From positions 142,598-206,597 of the forward strand of contig NZ_VTOM01000009.1 of NCBI RefSeq assembly GCF_009765365.1: a stretch of 64,000 bases of DNA, in the 5' to 3' direction. This DNA is from Antarcticirhabdus aurantiaca (lineage in GTDB: Bacteria > Pseudomonadota > Alphaproteobacteria > Rhizobiales > Rhizobiaceae). The notes beneath the pieces are model-generated. The model ran no database searches. It was not told the DNA's origin and was given only the letters and a program-made list of their open reading frames with translations. Position 1 is the first letter of the stretch. Each line of letters opens with the position of its first letter. Below are positions 1 to 11,247 of this stretch, one piece after another. Position numbers and translations under genes: made by a program.

Positions 1-1605
<1,605 letters not shown>

Positions 1606-1668
1606 TCCTGTGATCGTCTTGGGCTCTGCTGACGATCGGAGTCGAGCGTCGAGCCCGAACCTGCGGCA

Positions 1669-1707
1669 GGCCTCGGACGATCGCGTCCGGGGCCGGCTTT
1701 CTTTTTA
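1669..1707 (+). terminator. Rho-independent terminator of carB
   Basis: An 11-bp stem (1669-1679 with 1684-1694, one G-T wobble) closes a 4-base ATCG loop and is followed by a T-rich run at 1698-1706. It lies 63 bases after the carB stop and before greA, so greA is probably transcribed separately. Confidence 0.85.
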
Positions 1708-1789
1708 GCATCGGCCGAACTCGATCGGCTGCGACAACGTGAAGGGAGGCGGCCGGCGCATCAGCCGGCCGACCGGAAAGGTGGAGACC

Positions 1790-2263
1790 ATGGAAAAGGT
1801 CCCGATGACCGAGAGGGGTTACGCGGAGCTCAAGGAAGAGCTGCGCCGGCGCCAGCAGGAAGAGCGGCCGCGCATCATCCAGGCCATCGCCGAGGCGCGC
1901 GCCCACGGAGACCTTTCCGAGAACGCCGAGTACCACGCCGCCAAGGAATCGCAGAGCCTGAACGAGGGCCGCATCTCCGAGCTGGAGGACCTGACGGCCC
2001 GCGCCGAGGTCATCGACGTGTCGAAACTGTCCGGCGACCGGATCAAGTTCGGCGCGACGGTGAAGCTCGTCGACGAGGACACCGAGGAGGAAAGGACCTA
2101 CCAGATCGTCGGCGATCAGGAAGCCGACGTGAAGAAGGGCCGCATCTCCATTTCCTCGCCCATCGCCCGCGCCCTCATCGGCAAGGGCGAAGGCGACACG
2201 GTCGAGGTGGCCGCTCCCGGCGGCGCCCGCTCCTACGAGGTGATCCAGGTCCGCTGGGCCTGA
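1790..2263 (+). CDS. greA: Transcription elongation factor GreA
   Basis: GreA enters the secondary channel of stalled RNA polymerase and stimulates cleavage of the backtracked transcript. The product is 157 aa, the usual size. The N-terminal coiled coil contains the acidic tip region [14 protein letters not shown] (about residues 40-55), and the C-terminal FKBP-like domain ends SYEVIQVRW. The frame is open from 1739, but the ATG at 1790 gives the family start [11 protein letters not shown] and has a GGAG 5-8 bases upstream, so I chose it. The carB-greA order is common in rhizobia. Confidence 0.96.
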   Translation: MEKVPMTERGYAELKEELRRRQQEERPRIIQAIAEARAHGDLSENAEYHAAKESQSLNEGRISELEDLTARAEVIDVSKLSGDRIKFGATVKLVDEDTEEERTYQIVGDQEADVKKGRISISSPIARALIGKGEGDTVEVAAPGGARSYEVIQVRWA

Positions 2264-2286
2264 GCACGGTTCTTCGGGGAGCAACG

Positions 2287-2727
2287 ATGGCGACGTTCGA
2301 ACGGGCGCTCGCGCTGGCGCGCGAGGCCCATGCCGGCCAGATCGACAAGGCCGGCGCGCCCTACATCGCGCATGTCGAGCGTGTCGCGGCCGGCGTCCAC
2401 CGGCCGGACGAGAAGATCGTCGCCATCCTCCACGATGTCGTCGAGGACAACCCGGACTGGACCGTCGAGCGCCTGTCGGCGGAAGGCTTCTCCGACCGCA
2501 TCGTGGCGGCCGTCGACGCGCTGACCAGGCGGGAGGGCGAGGACTATTTCGACTTCGTCCGGCGGGCGATGGCCGATCCCCTCGCCCGTCCCGTCAAGCG
2601 CGCCGACCTTCTCGACAACCTCGACAAGACCCGGCTGTCCGCCGTGACGCCCGAGGCCGAGGCGCGCATGGAGCGCTATCGACGGGCCCTCGCCATGATC
2701 GACGAGGCCGGGGCGCCGAAGGCGTGA
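2287..2727 (+). CDS. HD-domain protein, RelA/SpoT hydrolase-like
   Basis: A 146-aa protein resembling the isolated N-terminal HD hydrolase domain of RelA/SpoT-type enzymes. Visible are the first metal-binding His region (REAHAGQIDKAGAPYIAHVERVA), the HD doublet in AILHDVVEDNPDW near residue 57, and a later K-ADLLDNLDKTRL segment matching the SpoT pattern of a conserved Asp. No synthetase or TGS domain is present, so it could be a small alarmone hydrolase or another nucleotide phosphohydrolase; the substrate is not known. It starts 23 bases after greA with an SD (GGGGAG), and its stop overlaps the GTG start of the next gene. Confidence 0.8.
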   Translation: MATFERALALAREAHAGQIDKAGAPYIAHVERVAAGVHRPDEKIVAILHDVVEDNPDWTVERLSAEGFSDRIVAAVDALTRREGEDYFDFVRRAMADPLARPVKRADLLDNLDKTRLSAVTPEAEARMERYRRALAMIDEAGAPKA

Positions 2728-3785
2728 ACCCGCGCGACATCGACGTCCTTGCGCCCAACTTCAAGCGGCGCCTGTCCGGCGTCACCTCCACCGTCATCCA
2801 GCTCGTTCCCGAGCAAGCGAAGCGGCTTCGCATCGCGGTCGTCGGCCCCGGCCTGCCGGAGACCCTGCCGCGGCTGCGCCTGCACCAGCTGCCGGCCCTT
2901 TGGCGCCGGCCGGCGAGCGGCAGGCCGTTCCGCATCTGGCACGCGCGGCGCAACGTCGAGATGCTGGCGGGGATCGTCCTGCGCGATGCCCTGCGCATGC
3001 CGCTGCGCCTCGTCTTCACCTCCGCCGCCCAGCGCCATCACACGGCCTATACCCGCCGCCTGATCCGTCGCATGGACGCGGTGATCGCGACGAGCGGGCG
3101 CAGCGCCGCCTTTCTGGAGCAGCCGGCGACGGTCGTCATGCACGGCATCGATCTCGCCCGCTTCGGTCCGGACGGACCGCTGCCGCAGGACGATCTGGCC
3201 CGGCGCCTCGCCGGCCGACGCGTCGTCGGCTGTTCGGGCCGCATCCGGCACCAGAAGGGCACCGACGTCTTCGTCGAGGCGATGATCGACCTCCTGCCGC
3301 GCCATGCCGACTGGGCGGCGGTGATCACCGGGCGCACGACGCCCGAGAATGCGGGCTTCGAGGCGGGGCTTCGCGAGCGGATCGCGGCGGCGGGCCTGAC
3401 GGACCGCATCCACTTCGCCGGCGAGGTGCCGGACGTCGCCGCCTGGTTCCGCCGCTTCGACCTCTACGTCGCCCCGCCCCGCAACGAGGGCTTCGGCCTG
3501 ACGCCGCTGGAAGCGATGGCGAGCGGCACGCCGGTCATCGCGAGCGATGCCGGCGCCTTTCGCGAGCTGATCGCCGAGGGCGTCACCGGCGCCGTCGTGC
3601 CGGCGGACGACGCGCTGGCCCTCGCCCGAGCCGCTGAGCCCTTCATGGCGGATCCCGCCCGGCTCGCCGCGGCCGGCGAGGCCGCCCTCGCCCATGTCCG
3701 CAGCCACTTCCCCCTGTCGCGCGAGGCGGCGGCGATCGAGGCCGTCTACGAGTCGCTCTGGGCGTCCGCCGCCGCGAGGGCCTGA
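2724..3785 (+). CDS. lpcC: GT4 glycosyltransferase of LPS core synthesis (LpcC/LpsB-like)
   Basis: A 353-aa GT-B fold glycosyltransferase. The C-terminal half carries the GT4 signature region: GCSGRIRHQKGTDVFVEA (about residues 170-187), PPRNEGFGLTPLEAMASGTPV and ASDAGAFRELI. The N-terminus (DIDVLAPNFKRRLSGVTST) matches what I know of rhizobial LpcC/LpsB inner-core sugar transferases, which use nucleotide-mannose. The start is a GTG overlapping the upstream stop by 4 bp (GTGA), which implies translational coupling. The 3' end overlaps the convergent GT25 gene by 40 bp, and both neighbours fit cell-envelope work. The exact sugar is inferred from family resemblance. Confidence 0.8.
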   Translation: MNPRDIDVLAPNFKRRLSGVTSTVIQLVPEQAKRLRIAVVGPGLPETLPRLRLHQLPALWRRPASGRPFRIWHARRNVEMLAGIVLRDALRMPLRLVFTSAAQRHHTAYTRRLIRRMDAVIATSGRSAAFLEQPATVVMHGIDLARFGPDGPLPQDDLARRLAGRRVVGCSGRIRHQKGTDVFVEAMIDLLPRHADWAAVITGRTTPENAGFEAGLRERIAAAGLTDRIHFAGEVPDVAAWFRRFDLYVAPPRNEGFGLTPLEAMASGTPVIASDAGAFRELIAEGVTGAVVPADDALALARAAEPFMADPARLAAAGEAALAHVRSHFPLSREAAAIEAVYESLWASAAARA

Positions 3786-4564
3786 GCGAACTCGCCGACG
3801 TTCAGCTCGGGCTCGCGCAGCTGCAGCGTCCAGGCGCGCGCCAACTGGAGCCGTGCGAGCCGCACCTGCGTGGCCAGCCGGCGCATGTGGAAAGGCACCG
3901 TTTCCCGGGTCACCGGCAGCCGGGCGCGCGGCTGGTGGATCTGCGTCGAGACGTCGATGCCGGGATCGACGCCGAACCCCTTCAGGATATGGGCCTGGAC
4001 GGCGAGCGCCGGCTCGGCCTGCACCATGTCGAGCCCCGAGGAGAAGAGGAACGCGTCGCTCGGCGCGGCCAGGCGTTCCGCCCGCATCAGCAGCCGCTCG
4101 GCTCCGCGCGGCGAGACGTAGTAGGCGGCCGAGCCCGACTTGTCGCGCGCGACGAGCGACAGGCGGCCGACGGCATGCTGGACCGGTGCGACGCGCCGGA
4201 AGAACTTGCGTCGGCCGGCATGTTCGAGGTTGCAGAGGTCGTAGGATCGCGGCGGATCGGCGAGAAAGGCCGGGAGGCGCGGCGACAGCACCGCGTCGTC
4301 CTCAAGGACGACGAGGCCGTCCGAACTCTCCGCAGCCCGCTGCCAAAGCGCTTTGTGCGACAGGAACAGCGCGAGCTCCGGCCCGGTGATCGGCCGCTCC
4401 CAAAGGCGCGACAGGCGAGCCGCCTGGTTGGCCGGGATATCCACCGGGGTCAGCGCAGGAAAGCGCTCCAGGACCAGCCCGAGCGCCCGTCCCTGCCGCT
4501 CCAAGAAGCGGCGGCGCTCCGCGGCCCGGTCGAGGTTGATGAACAGGATCGGTATGGCGTCCAC
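3746..4564 (-). CDS. Glycosyltransferase family 25 (LPS biosynthesis type)
   Basis: A 272-aa GT25 protein. The start ILFINLDRAAERRRFLERQ is the typical GT25 opening. A region ALFLSHKALWQRAAESSDGLVVLEDDAVL contains the conserved E-D-D of the nucleotide-sugar site (about residues 85-115), followed by YDLCNLEH. Such enzymes add sugars to lipooligosaccharide cores. The start is GTG at 4564, only 2 bases after the trkH stop, so it probably shares the trkH transcript. It converges with the GT4 gene and overlaps it by 40 bp. Confidence 0.85.
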   Translation of the reverse strand: MDAIPILFINLDRAAERRRFLERQGRALGLVLERFPALTPVDIPANQAARLSRLWERPITGPELALFLSHKALWQRAAESSDGLVVLEDDAVLSPRLPAFLADPPRSYDLCNLEHAGRRKFFRRVAPVQHAVGRLSLVARDKSGSAAYYVSPRGAERLLMRAERLAAPSDAFLFSSGLDMVQAEPALAVQAHILKGFGVDPGIDVSTQIHQPRARLPVTRETVPFHMRRLATQVRLARLQLARAWTLQLREPELNVGEFAQALAAADAQSDS

Positions 4565-4566
4565 GC

Positions 4567-5952
4567 TCAGCGCATCCAGATCGAGGGCAGGAACAGGATC
4601 ACGACGGTGACGATCTCCAGGCGGCCGAGCAGCATGATGGCCGTCAGCACCCAGAGCTGCGCGTCGGTGAGGCTGGAAAAATCGCCCGCCGGCCCGATGA
4701 CCGGCCCGAAGCCCGGTCCGACGTTGGACAGGCTGGTGAGCGTGCCGGAAAAGGCCGTGAGGAGGTCAAGCCCGAGCACGCCGAGGACAACGGTGCCGAT
4801 CAGCAGCACCCCGAAATACAGGAAGAAGAAGATCGTGACGGCCTGCACCGCCTGCGGCTGGATCTCGCTCTCTCCGTAGCGCAGGCGGATCACGGCATGG
4901 GGGCGCACCAGGCGGCGGAACGAGGCGTCGACGAGCTTGTAGAGGACGACGAGCCGGTTCGCCTTGATGCCGCCTGCCGTCGAGCCGGCGCAGCCGCCGA
5001 GAAACAGCGCGATAAAGAACAGCCCCACCGCCGCTTCCGACCAGCGCGTGTAGTCGTCCGACACGAAGCCGGTCGTCGAGAGCAGCGAAACGAGGCCGAA
5101 GCTCGACGTGATCAATGCCTCGCCGAACGGCACGCCCTCGATCAGCCGGCGCGACACCGCCAAAGCCAGGCTGAGCACCAGGCAGAGGACGAGGAAGACC
5201 GCGATCTGCGGGTCCCGGCGCCTTTGCGAGCGGGAGCCTGTGAAGGCGCGAACGTAGATGACGAAGGGCAGCGCGCCAAGGATCATGAAGAGTGTCGCGG
5301 CGACCAGGATCCGGTCGTCGTGGAAATAGCCGAGCGAAGCGTCGTGGGTGGAGAAGCCGCCCGTCGAGATGGTCGCCATGGCATGGTTGACCGCGTCGAA
5401 GACGCTCATGCCGAGCGCGGCGTAGGTCGCGGCGCAGAGAACCGTCAGCGCGCCGTAGGCGGCGGCGAGGCCGGCGGCGAGCTGGCGCGCCCGCGGCAGC
5501 ACCTTGTCCGCCTTGTCCGAGCCTTCCATCTGGAACAGCGCCAGCCCGCCGATGCGCAGCTGCGGCAGGATCATGATCGCCATGACGACGATGCCGATGC
5601 CGCCGATCCAGTTGAGGAGCGAGCGCCAGAGGAGCAGCCCGGGCGGCAGGAGGTCGAGGCTGGAGATCACGCTCGCCCCGGTCGTGGTGAGGCCCGAGGT
5701 CGATTCGAAGACGGCCCCGGCGATGCTCAGCCCGGCGGACGAGAAGTAGAGCGGCAGCGCGCCCGCCAGCACCGTCACCACCCAGACCGTCGTCACGAGA
5801 AGGAAGCCGAGCCGCGCGTTGAAGCGCATGGGCTCGCCGCGGCTCGCCGCGCCCACCAGCGCGCCGACGGCTCCGATCAGGAAGGACGACAATGCGAAGA
5901 CCCGCCAGTCCTCGTTGTCCTCAGCGAGATCGACGAGCGCCGGCAGAAGCAT
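4567..5952 (-). CDS. trkH: Trk potassium uptake transporter TrkH
   Basis: An integral membrane K+ translocation subunit of the SKT family that works with cytoplasmic TrkA. Several membrane helices and selectivity-filter-like repeats are visible, for example STSGLTTTGASV, ATISTGGFSTHDASLGYF, STTGFVSDDYTRW and TSLSNVGPGFG. The first ATG (5952) gives 461 aa, about 20-25 residues short of the family length. The frame stays open upstream and encodes further helix-like sequence (AIIRTVSHVSALFCLIIAAA), but I see no ATG, GTG or TTG there. An ATC at 6009 with GGGGGA (6017-6023) ahead of it would give about 480 aa, so the true start is probably upstream of the one listed. No trkA is adjacent. Confidence 0.9.
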   Translation of the reverse strand: MLLPALVDLAEDNEDWRVFALSSFLIGAVGALVGAASRGEPMRFNARLGFLLVTTVWVVTVLAGALPLYFSSAGLSIAGAVFESTSGLTTTGASVISSLDLLPPGLLLWRSLLNWIGGIGIVVMAIMILPQLRIGGLALFQMEGSDKADKVLPRARQLAAGLAAAYGALTVLCAATYAALGMSVFDAVNHAMATISTGGFSTHDASLGYFHDDRILVAATLFMILGALPFVIYVRAFTGSRSQRRRDPQIAVFLVLCLVLSLALAVSRRLIEGVPFGEALITSSFGLVSLLSTTGFVSDDYTRWSEAAVGLFFIALFLGGCAGSTAGGIKANRLVVLYKLVDASFRRLVRPHAVIRLRYGESEIQPQAVQAVTIFFFLYFGVLLIGTVVLGVLGLDLLTAFSGTLTSLSNVGPGFGPVIGPAGDFSSLTDAQLWVLTAIMLLGRLEIVTVVILFLPSIWMR

Positions 5953-6150
5953 GGCGGCGGCGATGATCAGGCAGAACAGCGCCGAAACGTGGGAAACCGT
6001 CCTGATGATGGCGAACGTCCCCCGTACCCGGACCTGCGGCAGACACGCCGATGCCGTCCGCAGCCGCGGGTCTTATCCCCGACTCAGCGCCGCTTCAATC
6101 GCGCCGGACGGGCGAGCCGCGTTGCGGCTGTGCAACGCCTCGTCTATTGA

Positions 6151-7176
<1,026 letters not shown>

Positions 7177-7213
7177 GCGCATCCGTCTAAGGCAAGCGGG
7201 GAACTAGCGGAAC

Positions 7214-8110
7214 ATGGCGCTCGACTGGGACAGGCTGCGGATCTTCCACGCGGCGGCCGAAGCCGGCTCCTTCACGCACGCGGCCGACGCGCTGAACCTC
7301 AGCCAGTCGGCGATCAGCCGTCAGGTGGCGGCGCTCGAGCAGGAGCTCGGCGCGCCGCTCTTCCATCGCCATGCGCGCGGCCTCGTCCTGTCCGAACAGG
7401 GCGAGCTCCTGTTCCAGACGGCGAGCGACGTGTTCAAGCGGCTCGAAGCCGTGCGGATGCAGCTCTCCGAAACCCAGGAGAAGCCGACCGGCAAGCTGCG
7501 CGTCACGACGACCGTCGGCCTGGGATCGGGCTGGCTGACCGAGCGCGCGACCGAATTCCTCGAGCTTTATCCCGAGGTCGAGCTGCAGCTCGTCTTCGAC
7601 AACGAGGAAATCGACCTCACCATGCGCAAAGCGGACGCGGCGATCCGCCTGCGCCAGCCGCAGCAGCCGGACCTCATCCAGCGCCGGCTGTTCACCGTGC
7701 ACCTCCACGTCTACGCCTCGGCGAGCTACATCCAGCGCTTCGGCAAGCCGGAAACGGCGGAAGACCTCGACCACCATCGCATCATCACCTTCGGCGAGCC
7801 CGCGCCGAACTACCTGCGCAACCTCAACACGCTGGAAACCATCGGCCTGCCGGACGGCCAGAACCGCAGCCCGATCCTCCAGATCAACAATCTCATGTCG
7901 ATCCGCTCGGCCATCGAGAGCGGCATCGGCGTGGCGCTGCTGCCCGATTACATGATCGACAAGCGCTCGCGTCTGGTGCAGCTTCTGCCGGAGATCGAGC
8001 TGCCGACCTTCGACACCTACCTCTGCTACCCCGAACAGATGCGGGGCGCCGCCAAGCTGAAGGTCTTCCGCGACTTCCTGATCGCGAAGGCCCGCACCTG
8101 GAGCTTCTGA
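7214..8110 (+). CDS. LysR-family transcriptional regulator (trxB-linked)
   Basis: A 298-aa LTTR. The N-terminal winged helix-turn-helix is DRLRIFHAAAEAGSFTHAADALNLSQSAISRQVAALEQ broken across residues 4-41, followed by the effector-binding domain with a SIRSAIESGIGVALLPDYMI segment near residue 240. The trxB-LysR order is seen in many rhizobia, but the regulated genes and effector are unknown to me. A rhodanese gene starts 3 bases after its stop, so the two are likely cotranscribed. Confidence 0.92.
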   Translation: MALDWDRLRIFHAAAEAGSFTHAADALNLSQSAISRQVAALEQELGAPLFHRHARGLVLSEQGELLFQTASDVFKRLEAVRMQLSETQEKPTGKLRVTTTVGLGSGWLTERATEFLELYPEVELQLVFDNEEIDLTMRKADAAIRLRQPQQPDLIQRRLFTVHLHVYASASYIQRFGKPETAEDLDHHRIITFGEPAPNYLRNLNTLETIGLPDGQNRSPILQINNLMSIRSAIESGIGVALLPDYMIDKRSRLVQLLPEIELPTFDTYLCYPEQMRGAAKLKVFRDFLIAKARTWSF

Positions 8111-8113
8111 GCC

Positions 8114-8467
8114 ATGACGTCCTCCCCTGCCTTCCGCACCATGACGGTCGATGAGGTGGAGCCGCTGCTCGGCGATCCCGAAACGGTGATCGTTGACGTG
8201 CGCGAGCCGCACGAGCTGGAAGCGACGGGCAAGATTCCCGGCGCGGTCGCCATCCCGCTCGGTCAGATCCCGGAAGCGCTGGCGGCGGGCAGCCCGCTGC
8301 GCGAGAGCGTCCTCGACGGCGACAAGACCGTCGTCTTCTACTGCGCCGCAGGCGCGCGCTCCGCGCGCGCCGCGGGTGCGGCGGCGGAAGCCGGCATCGG
8401 TCGGATCGTCAACATGCAGGGCGGTTTCAACGCCTGGGCTCAGGCCGCGCTGCCCGTCGAGGACTGA
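8114..8467 (+). CDS. Single-domain rhodanese-like protein
   Basis: A 117-aa protein consisting of one rhodanese homology domain. The active-site loop is VVFYCAAGARSARAAG, with the catalytic Cys at about residue 77, and the domain opens with the usual IVDVREPHELEATGKIPGAVAIPL. Such proteins carry sulfane sulfur as a cysteine persulfide. It follows the LysR gene by 3 bases and converges with the GGDEF-EAL gene, with a 3-base gap. The specific sulfur acceptor is not indicated. Confidence 0.9.
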   Translation: MTSSPAFRTMTVDEVEPLLGDPETVIVDVREPHELEATGKIPGAVAIPLGQIPEALAAGSPLRESVLDGDKTVVFYCAAGARSARAAGAAAEAGIGRIVNMQGGFNAWAQAALPVED

Positions 8468-8470
8468 GGC

Positions 8471-10096
8471 TCAGGCGCTGAGCGCGGCATCGGGCTCGAT
8501 GCGCCGCTGGTCGAGATAGCCGGCGATCTCGGACGCGCGCATCGGTTTGGCGTAGAGGAAGCCCTGCACCTCGGTCATGCCCTCGCTTCGGGCGAATTCG
8601 AGCTGGTGTTCGGTTTCCACGCCTTCGAGCACGGTTTCCATCTTCAGCGTCCGCGACAGCCGCACGATCGTGCGGACGATCTCGGCGTCGCTGTCCTCCG
8701 CGGTCAGCTCGCGGGTGAAGCAGCGGTCGATCTTGATCCGGTCGAAGCGGATGCGCCGCAGGTTGTTGAGCGACGAAAAGCCCGTGCCGAAATCGTCCAT
8801 CGTGATGCGCACGCCGAGCGCGCGCAGTTCCTCGATCGTCTTCAAAAGCCGCGGGCTGTGCTCCAGGAGCACCGATTCGGTGATTTCCAGGTCCAGCCGG
8901 CCCGGGGCGAGCCCGCTCTCCTCGATCGCCTCACGGACGTGGTGGACGAGCCGCAGATCCTTGAACTGCACGGCCGACAGGTTGACCGCGACGCCGATGG
9001 GCTTGGGCCAGTCGGCCGCCGCACGGCAGGCGTCGCGCAGGACGCGGCGGCCGAGCTGGACGATGAAGCCCGAGGTTTCGGCGAGCGGGATGAACTCCGA
9101 CGGCGGCACCAGTCCGCGCTCCGGATGGTTCCAGCGCACCAGGGCCTCGAAGGAGCGGATCGCGCCCGACTTCGTGCCGTAGATCGGCTGGTAGTGGAGT
9201 TCGAATTCGTCCCGGTCGAGCCCGCGCTTCATCTGCACTTCAGCCGCCGCCGCCGATTCGCGGGTCTGCCGCAGGCTCGGCGTGAACAGGCGATACGCGC
9301 TGACGCTCTCCTGCTTGGCCTCGTAGAGCGCGAGATCGGCCGCGATGATCACGTCCGACCAGTTGTTGGCGTCGACGCCGATGCGCGAGATGCCGATGCT
9401 GGTGCCGACGTTGAGCACCAGCCCGTCGAAGGGAATGTCCTGGCCAATGGCCGCGATCAGCTCTTCCGCAAAGCGCGCGGGCGAGCACGCCCACTCTTCC
9501 GAGAAGTGGACGATCGTGAATTCGTCGCCGCCCAGCCGCACGGCGAAGTCGTCGCCCTTGCAGGCCTCGCGGAGCCGCGCGGCGACCGTCGTCAACACGA
9601 CGTCGCCGGCGCGATGGCCGAACGTGTCGTTCACGTGCTTGAAGTCGTTGAGGTCGAACATGAAGAGAAAGGCGCCGCGGCGGCGCCACTCGCCGGTGGC
9701 GAGCCCCTCCTCCAGGTTCGAGACGAGATAGGTGCGGTTGAAGAGGCCCGTCATCGGGTCGTGGAGCGCCTGCTCGCGCACCCGGCTCTCGCCCTCGGCG
9801 GTGCGCTGCAGCTGCTCGCGCATCGCCATCTGGTGCCGACCGATCTCGAGGAAGATGCGGCCGACGACGAAGGGCGAGGTCAAAGCCAGCGCGTGCATCA
9901 GCGTGGAGGAGAAGGTCGCCACCAAGCTGGGATCGCTTCCCGTCCAGCGACGGAATTCCATGTCGGCGAAGATGCCGCTGGCGCAGAACACGGCTCCGAG
10001 CGTGCCGCCCGCAAGCGCGTAGCTCGCGCCGGGCAATGCCTGCCACTTGGCGCGGCCGCGCGTCAGCACGTCGGCTCCAACCCATCTCTTCGGCAT
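8471..10096 (-). CDS. Membrane-anchored GGDEF-EAL cyclic-di-GMP protein
   Basis: A 541-aa protein with two N-terminal hydrophobic segments (about residues 25-45 and 60-85), a GGDEF domain (HDPMTGLFNR at 112, intact RLGGDEF at 187-193) and an EAL domain (SFEALVRWNHP at 315, with later DDFGTGFSSL and the QGFLYAKP end). Both signature motifs are intact, so it could both make and degrade c-di-GMP; which activity dominates cannot be told. The frame is open far upstream to 10810, but that stretch is low-complexity Arg/Gly/Ser. The ATG at 10096 has GAGGGG about 6 bases ahead, whereas the alternative ATG at 10120 has no SD. It is divergent from the phosphatase gene at 10222. Confidence 0.92.
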   Translation of the reverse strand: MPKRWVGADVLTRGRAKWQALPGASYALAGGTLGAVFCASGIFADMEFRRWTGSDPSLVATFSSTLMHALALTSPFVVGRIFLEIGRHQMAMREQLQRTAEGESRVREQALHDPMTGLFNRTYLVSNLEEGLATGEWRRRGAFLFMFDLNDFKHVNDTFGHRAGDVVLTTVAARLREACKGDDFAVRLGGDEFTIVHFSEEWACSPARFAEELIAAIGQDIPFDGLVLNVGTSIGISRIGVDANNWSDVIIAADLALYEAKQESVSAYRLFTPSLRQTRESAAAAEVQMKRGLDRDEFELHYQPIYGTKSGAIRSFEALVRWNHPERGLVPPSEFIPLAETSGFIVQLGRRVLRDACRAAADWPKPIGVAVNLSAVQFKDLRLVHHVREAIEESGLAPGRLDLEITESVLLEHSPRLLKTIEELRALGVRITMDDFGTGFSSLNNLRRIRFDRIKIDRCFTRELTAEDSDAEIVRTIVRLSRTLKMETVLEGVETEHQLEFARSEGMTEVQGFLYAKPMRASEIAGYLDQRRIEPDAALSA

Positions 10097-10221
10097 CGAC
10101 GGCCCCTCGGATGCAACCATAAGCAGCTTGGCGGAATTGTGTTGAATGCTGATTAACTGGCGCCGCGCTCCTCCGGTTCTTGTGATTGACGTCGCCCGGT
10201 ACGAGACCAGACGAGGGCGGC

Positions 10222-11001
10222 ATGGACGAAATGGTGTTCGCGATCGGCGACGTGCATGGCGAGTCACGCCTGCTGGCGCAGACACTCGCCTGGGTTGAGA
10301 GAACCGCTGTCGAGTACGAGTCCCGTCCGATTCTCTACATTCTCGGCGACCTCGTCGATCGCGGCCCGGATACGAGGGGCGCGCTCGACCTCGCCGTCGA
10401 GACCCTGGCACGATGGCCGGGCTCGAAGCTTCTCCTTGGCAATCACGACCGCTGGTTCCTCGACTTCGTCGACGGCGCGATGCGGGACGCGGACCGCGTG
10501 GAGCACTGGTTCGGCCAGGGCGGCGCCGAGGCGCTCCAGTCCTACGGCTTCGACCTCGACGATCCGCGCCGGGCCGCCGAGGAGATCGCGCTCCGGCACC
10601 CGTCGCATCGCCGCCTTCTCGCCCAGGCCTCGCTTTACGAGCGGCGCAACGGCCACCTCTTCGTCCATGCCGGGATCGAGCCGGGCCGCTCGCTGGCCGA
10701 TCAGGGCGAGGACCAGTTCCTCTGGATCCGCCGTCCGTTTCTCGACCATGTCGGACCGCTCGGCCACGTCGTCGTTCACGGACACACGCCGCAGAAGCCT
10801 GCGCGCCCAACGGTGACCGAGAATCGCATCAGTCTGGATACCGGAGCCGCCACGACGGGCGTCCTCACGGCGGCGGCTTGGCCGCCGCCCTTCGGAACCT
10901 GCCCACCCATCTTCGCCGCCACGGCGAAAGGAAGCGGAAAGGTTCGGCCGATCGAGCCGCGCCGGCTCGACCGCGGCCTCGGCACCGTTCTCGATCGCTG
11001 A
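10222..11001 (+). CDS. PPP-family serine/threonine protein phosphatase-like metallophosphoesterase
   Basis: A 259-aa metallophosphoesterase with the three PPP signatures in order: GDVHG (about residue 8), GDLVDRG (about residue 40) and GNHDRW (about residue 72), then HAGIEP and VVHGHTPQKP for the remaining metal ligands. It resembles bacterial phage-lambda-type phosphatases and the diadenosine-tetraphosphatase branch. The substrate is undecided. ATG 10222 is preceded by GAGGGCGG; the upstream in-frame TTG at 10186 has no such support. A hairpin just after the stop may end the transcript. Confidence 0.88.
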   Translation: MDEMVFAIGDVHGESRLLAQTLAWVERTAVEYESRPILYILGDLVDRGPDTRGALDLAVETLARWPGSKLLLGNHDRWFLDFVDGAMRDADRVEHWFGQGGAEALQSYGFDLDDPRRAAEEIALRHPSHRRLLAQASLYERRNGHLFVHAGIEPGRSLADQGEDQFLWIRRPFLDHVGPLGHVVVHGHTPQKPARPTVTENRISLDTGAATTGVLTAAAWPPPFGTCPPIFAATAKGSGKVRPIEPRRLDRGLGTVLDR

Positions 11002-11247
11002 AGCCCAAAAAGCGGACGGTCCGAAGACCGTCCCAAATTTGGCTGGAGTATCAGGCCACGAAAAACCTGATGCTGGTTAATTCACCGGCAATGCAAAAGT
11101 TGCGTTAGGGCAAAAGGCGATGCGTCCGCCCCCGGACGTCGGCTAAATTCCTTGGCCGTCTCGACGTTTCGGACGTCTGTTCCAATTCCCTGCCCGAAGC
11201 GTGCTCTTGATCCCGCGCGCATGAGTTTCACGATAAGGGTGCAGAGA
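11002..11247. other. Intergenic region with a hairpin after the phosphatase gene
   Basis: The region holds a perfect 8-bp hairpin (11014-11021 with 11026-11033, CGAA loop) followed by CAAATTT. This is a possible weak terminator for the phosphatase gene. No other gene is evident before the SOUL protein. Confidence 0.45.

Noticed and set aside
10097..10810. N-terminal extension of the GGDEF-EAL frame up to 10810
   Set aside because: It is Arg/Gly/Ser low-complexity sequence lying over the opposing phosphatase gene, and the real start with an SD is at 10096.
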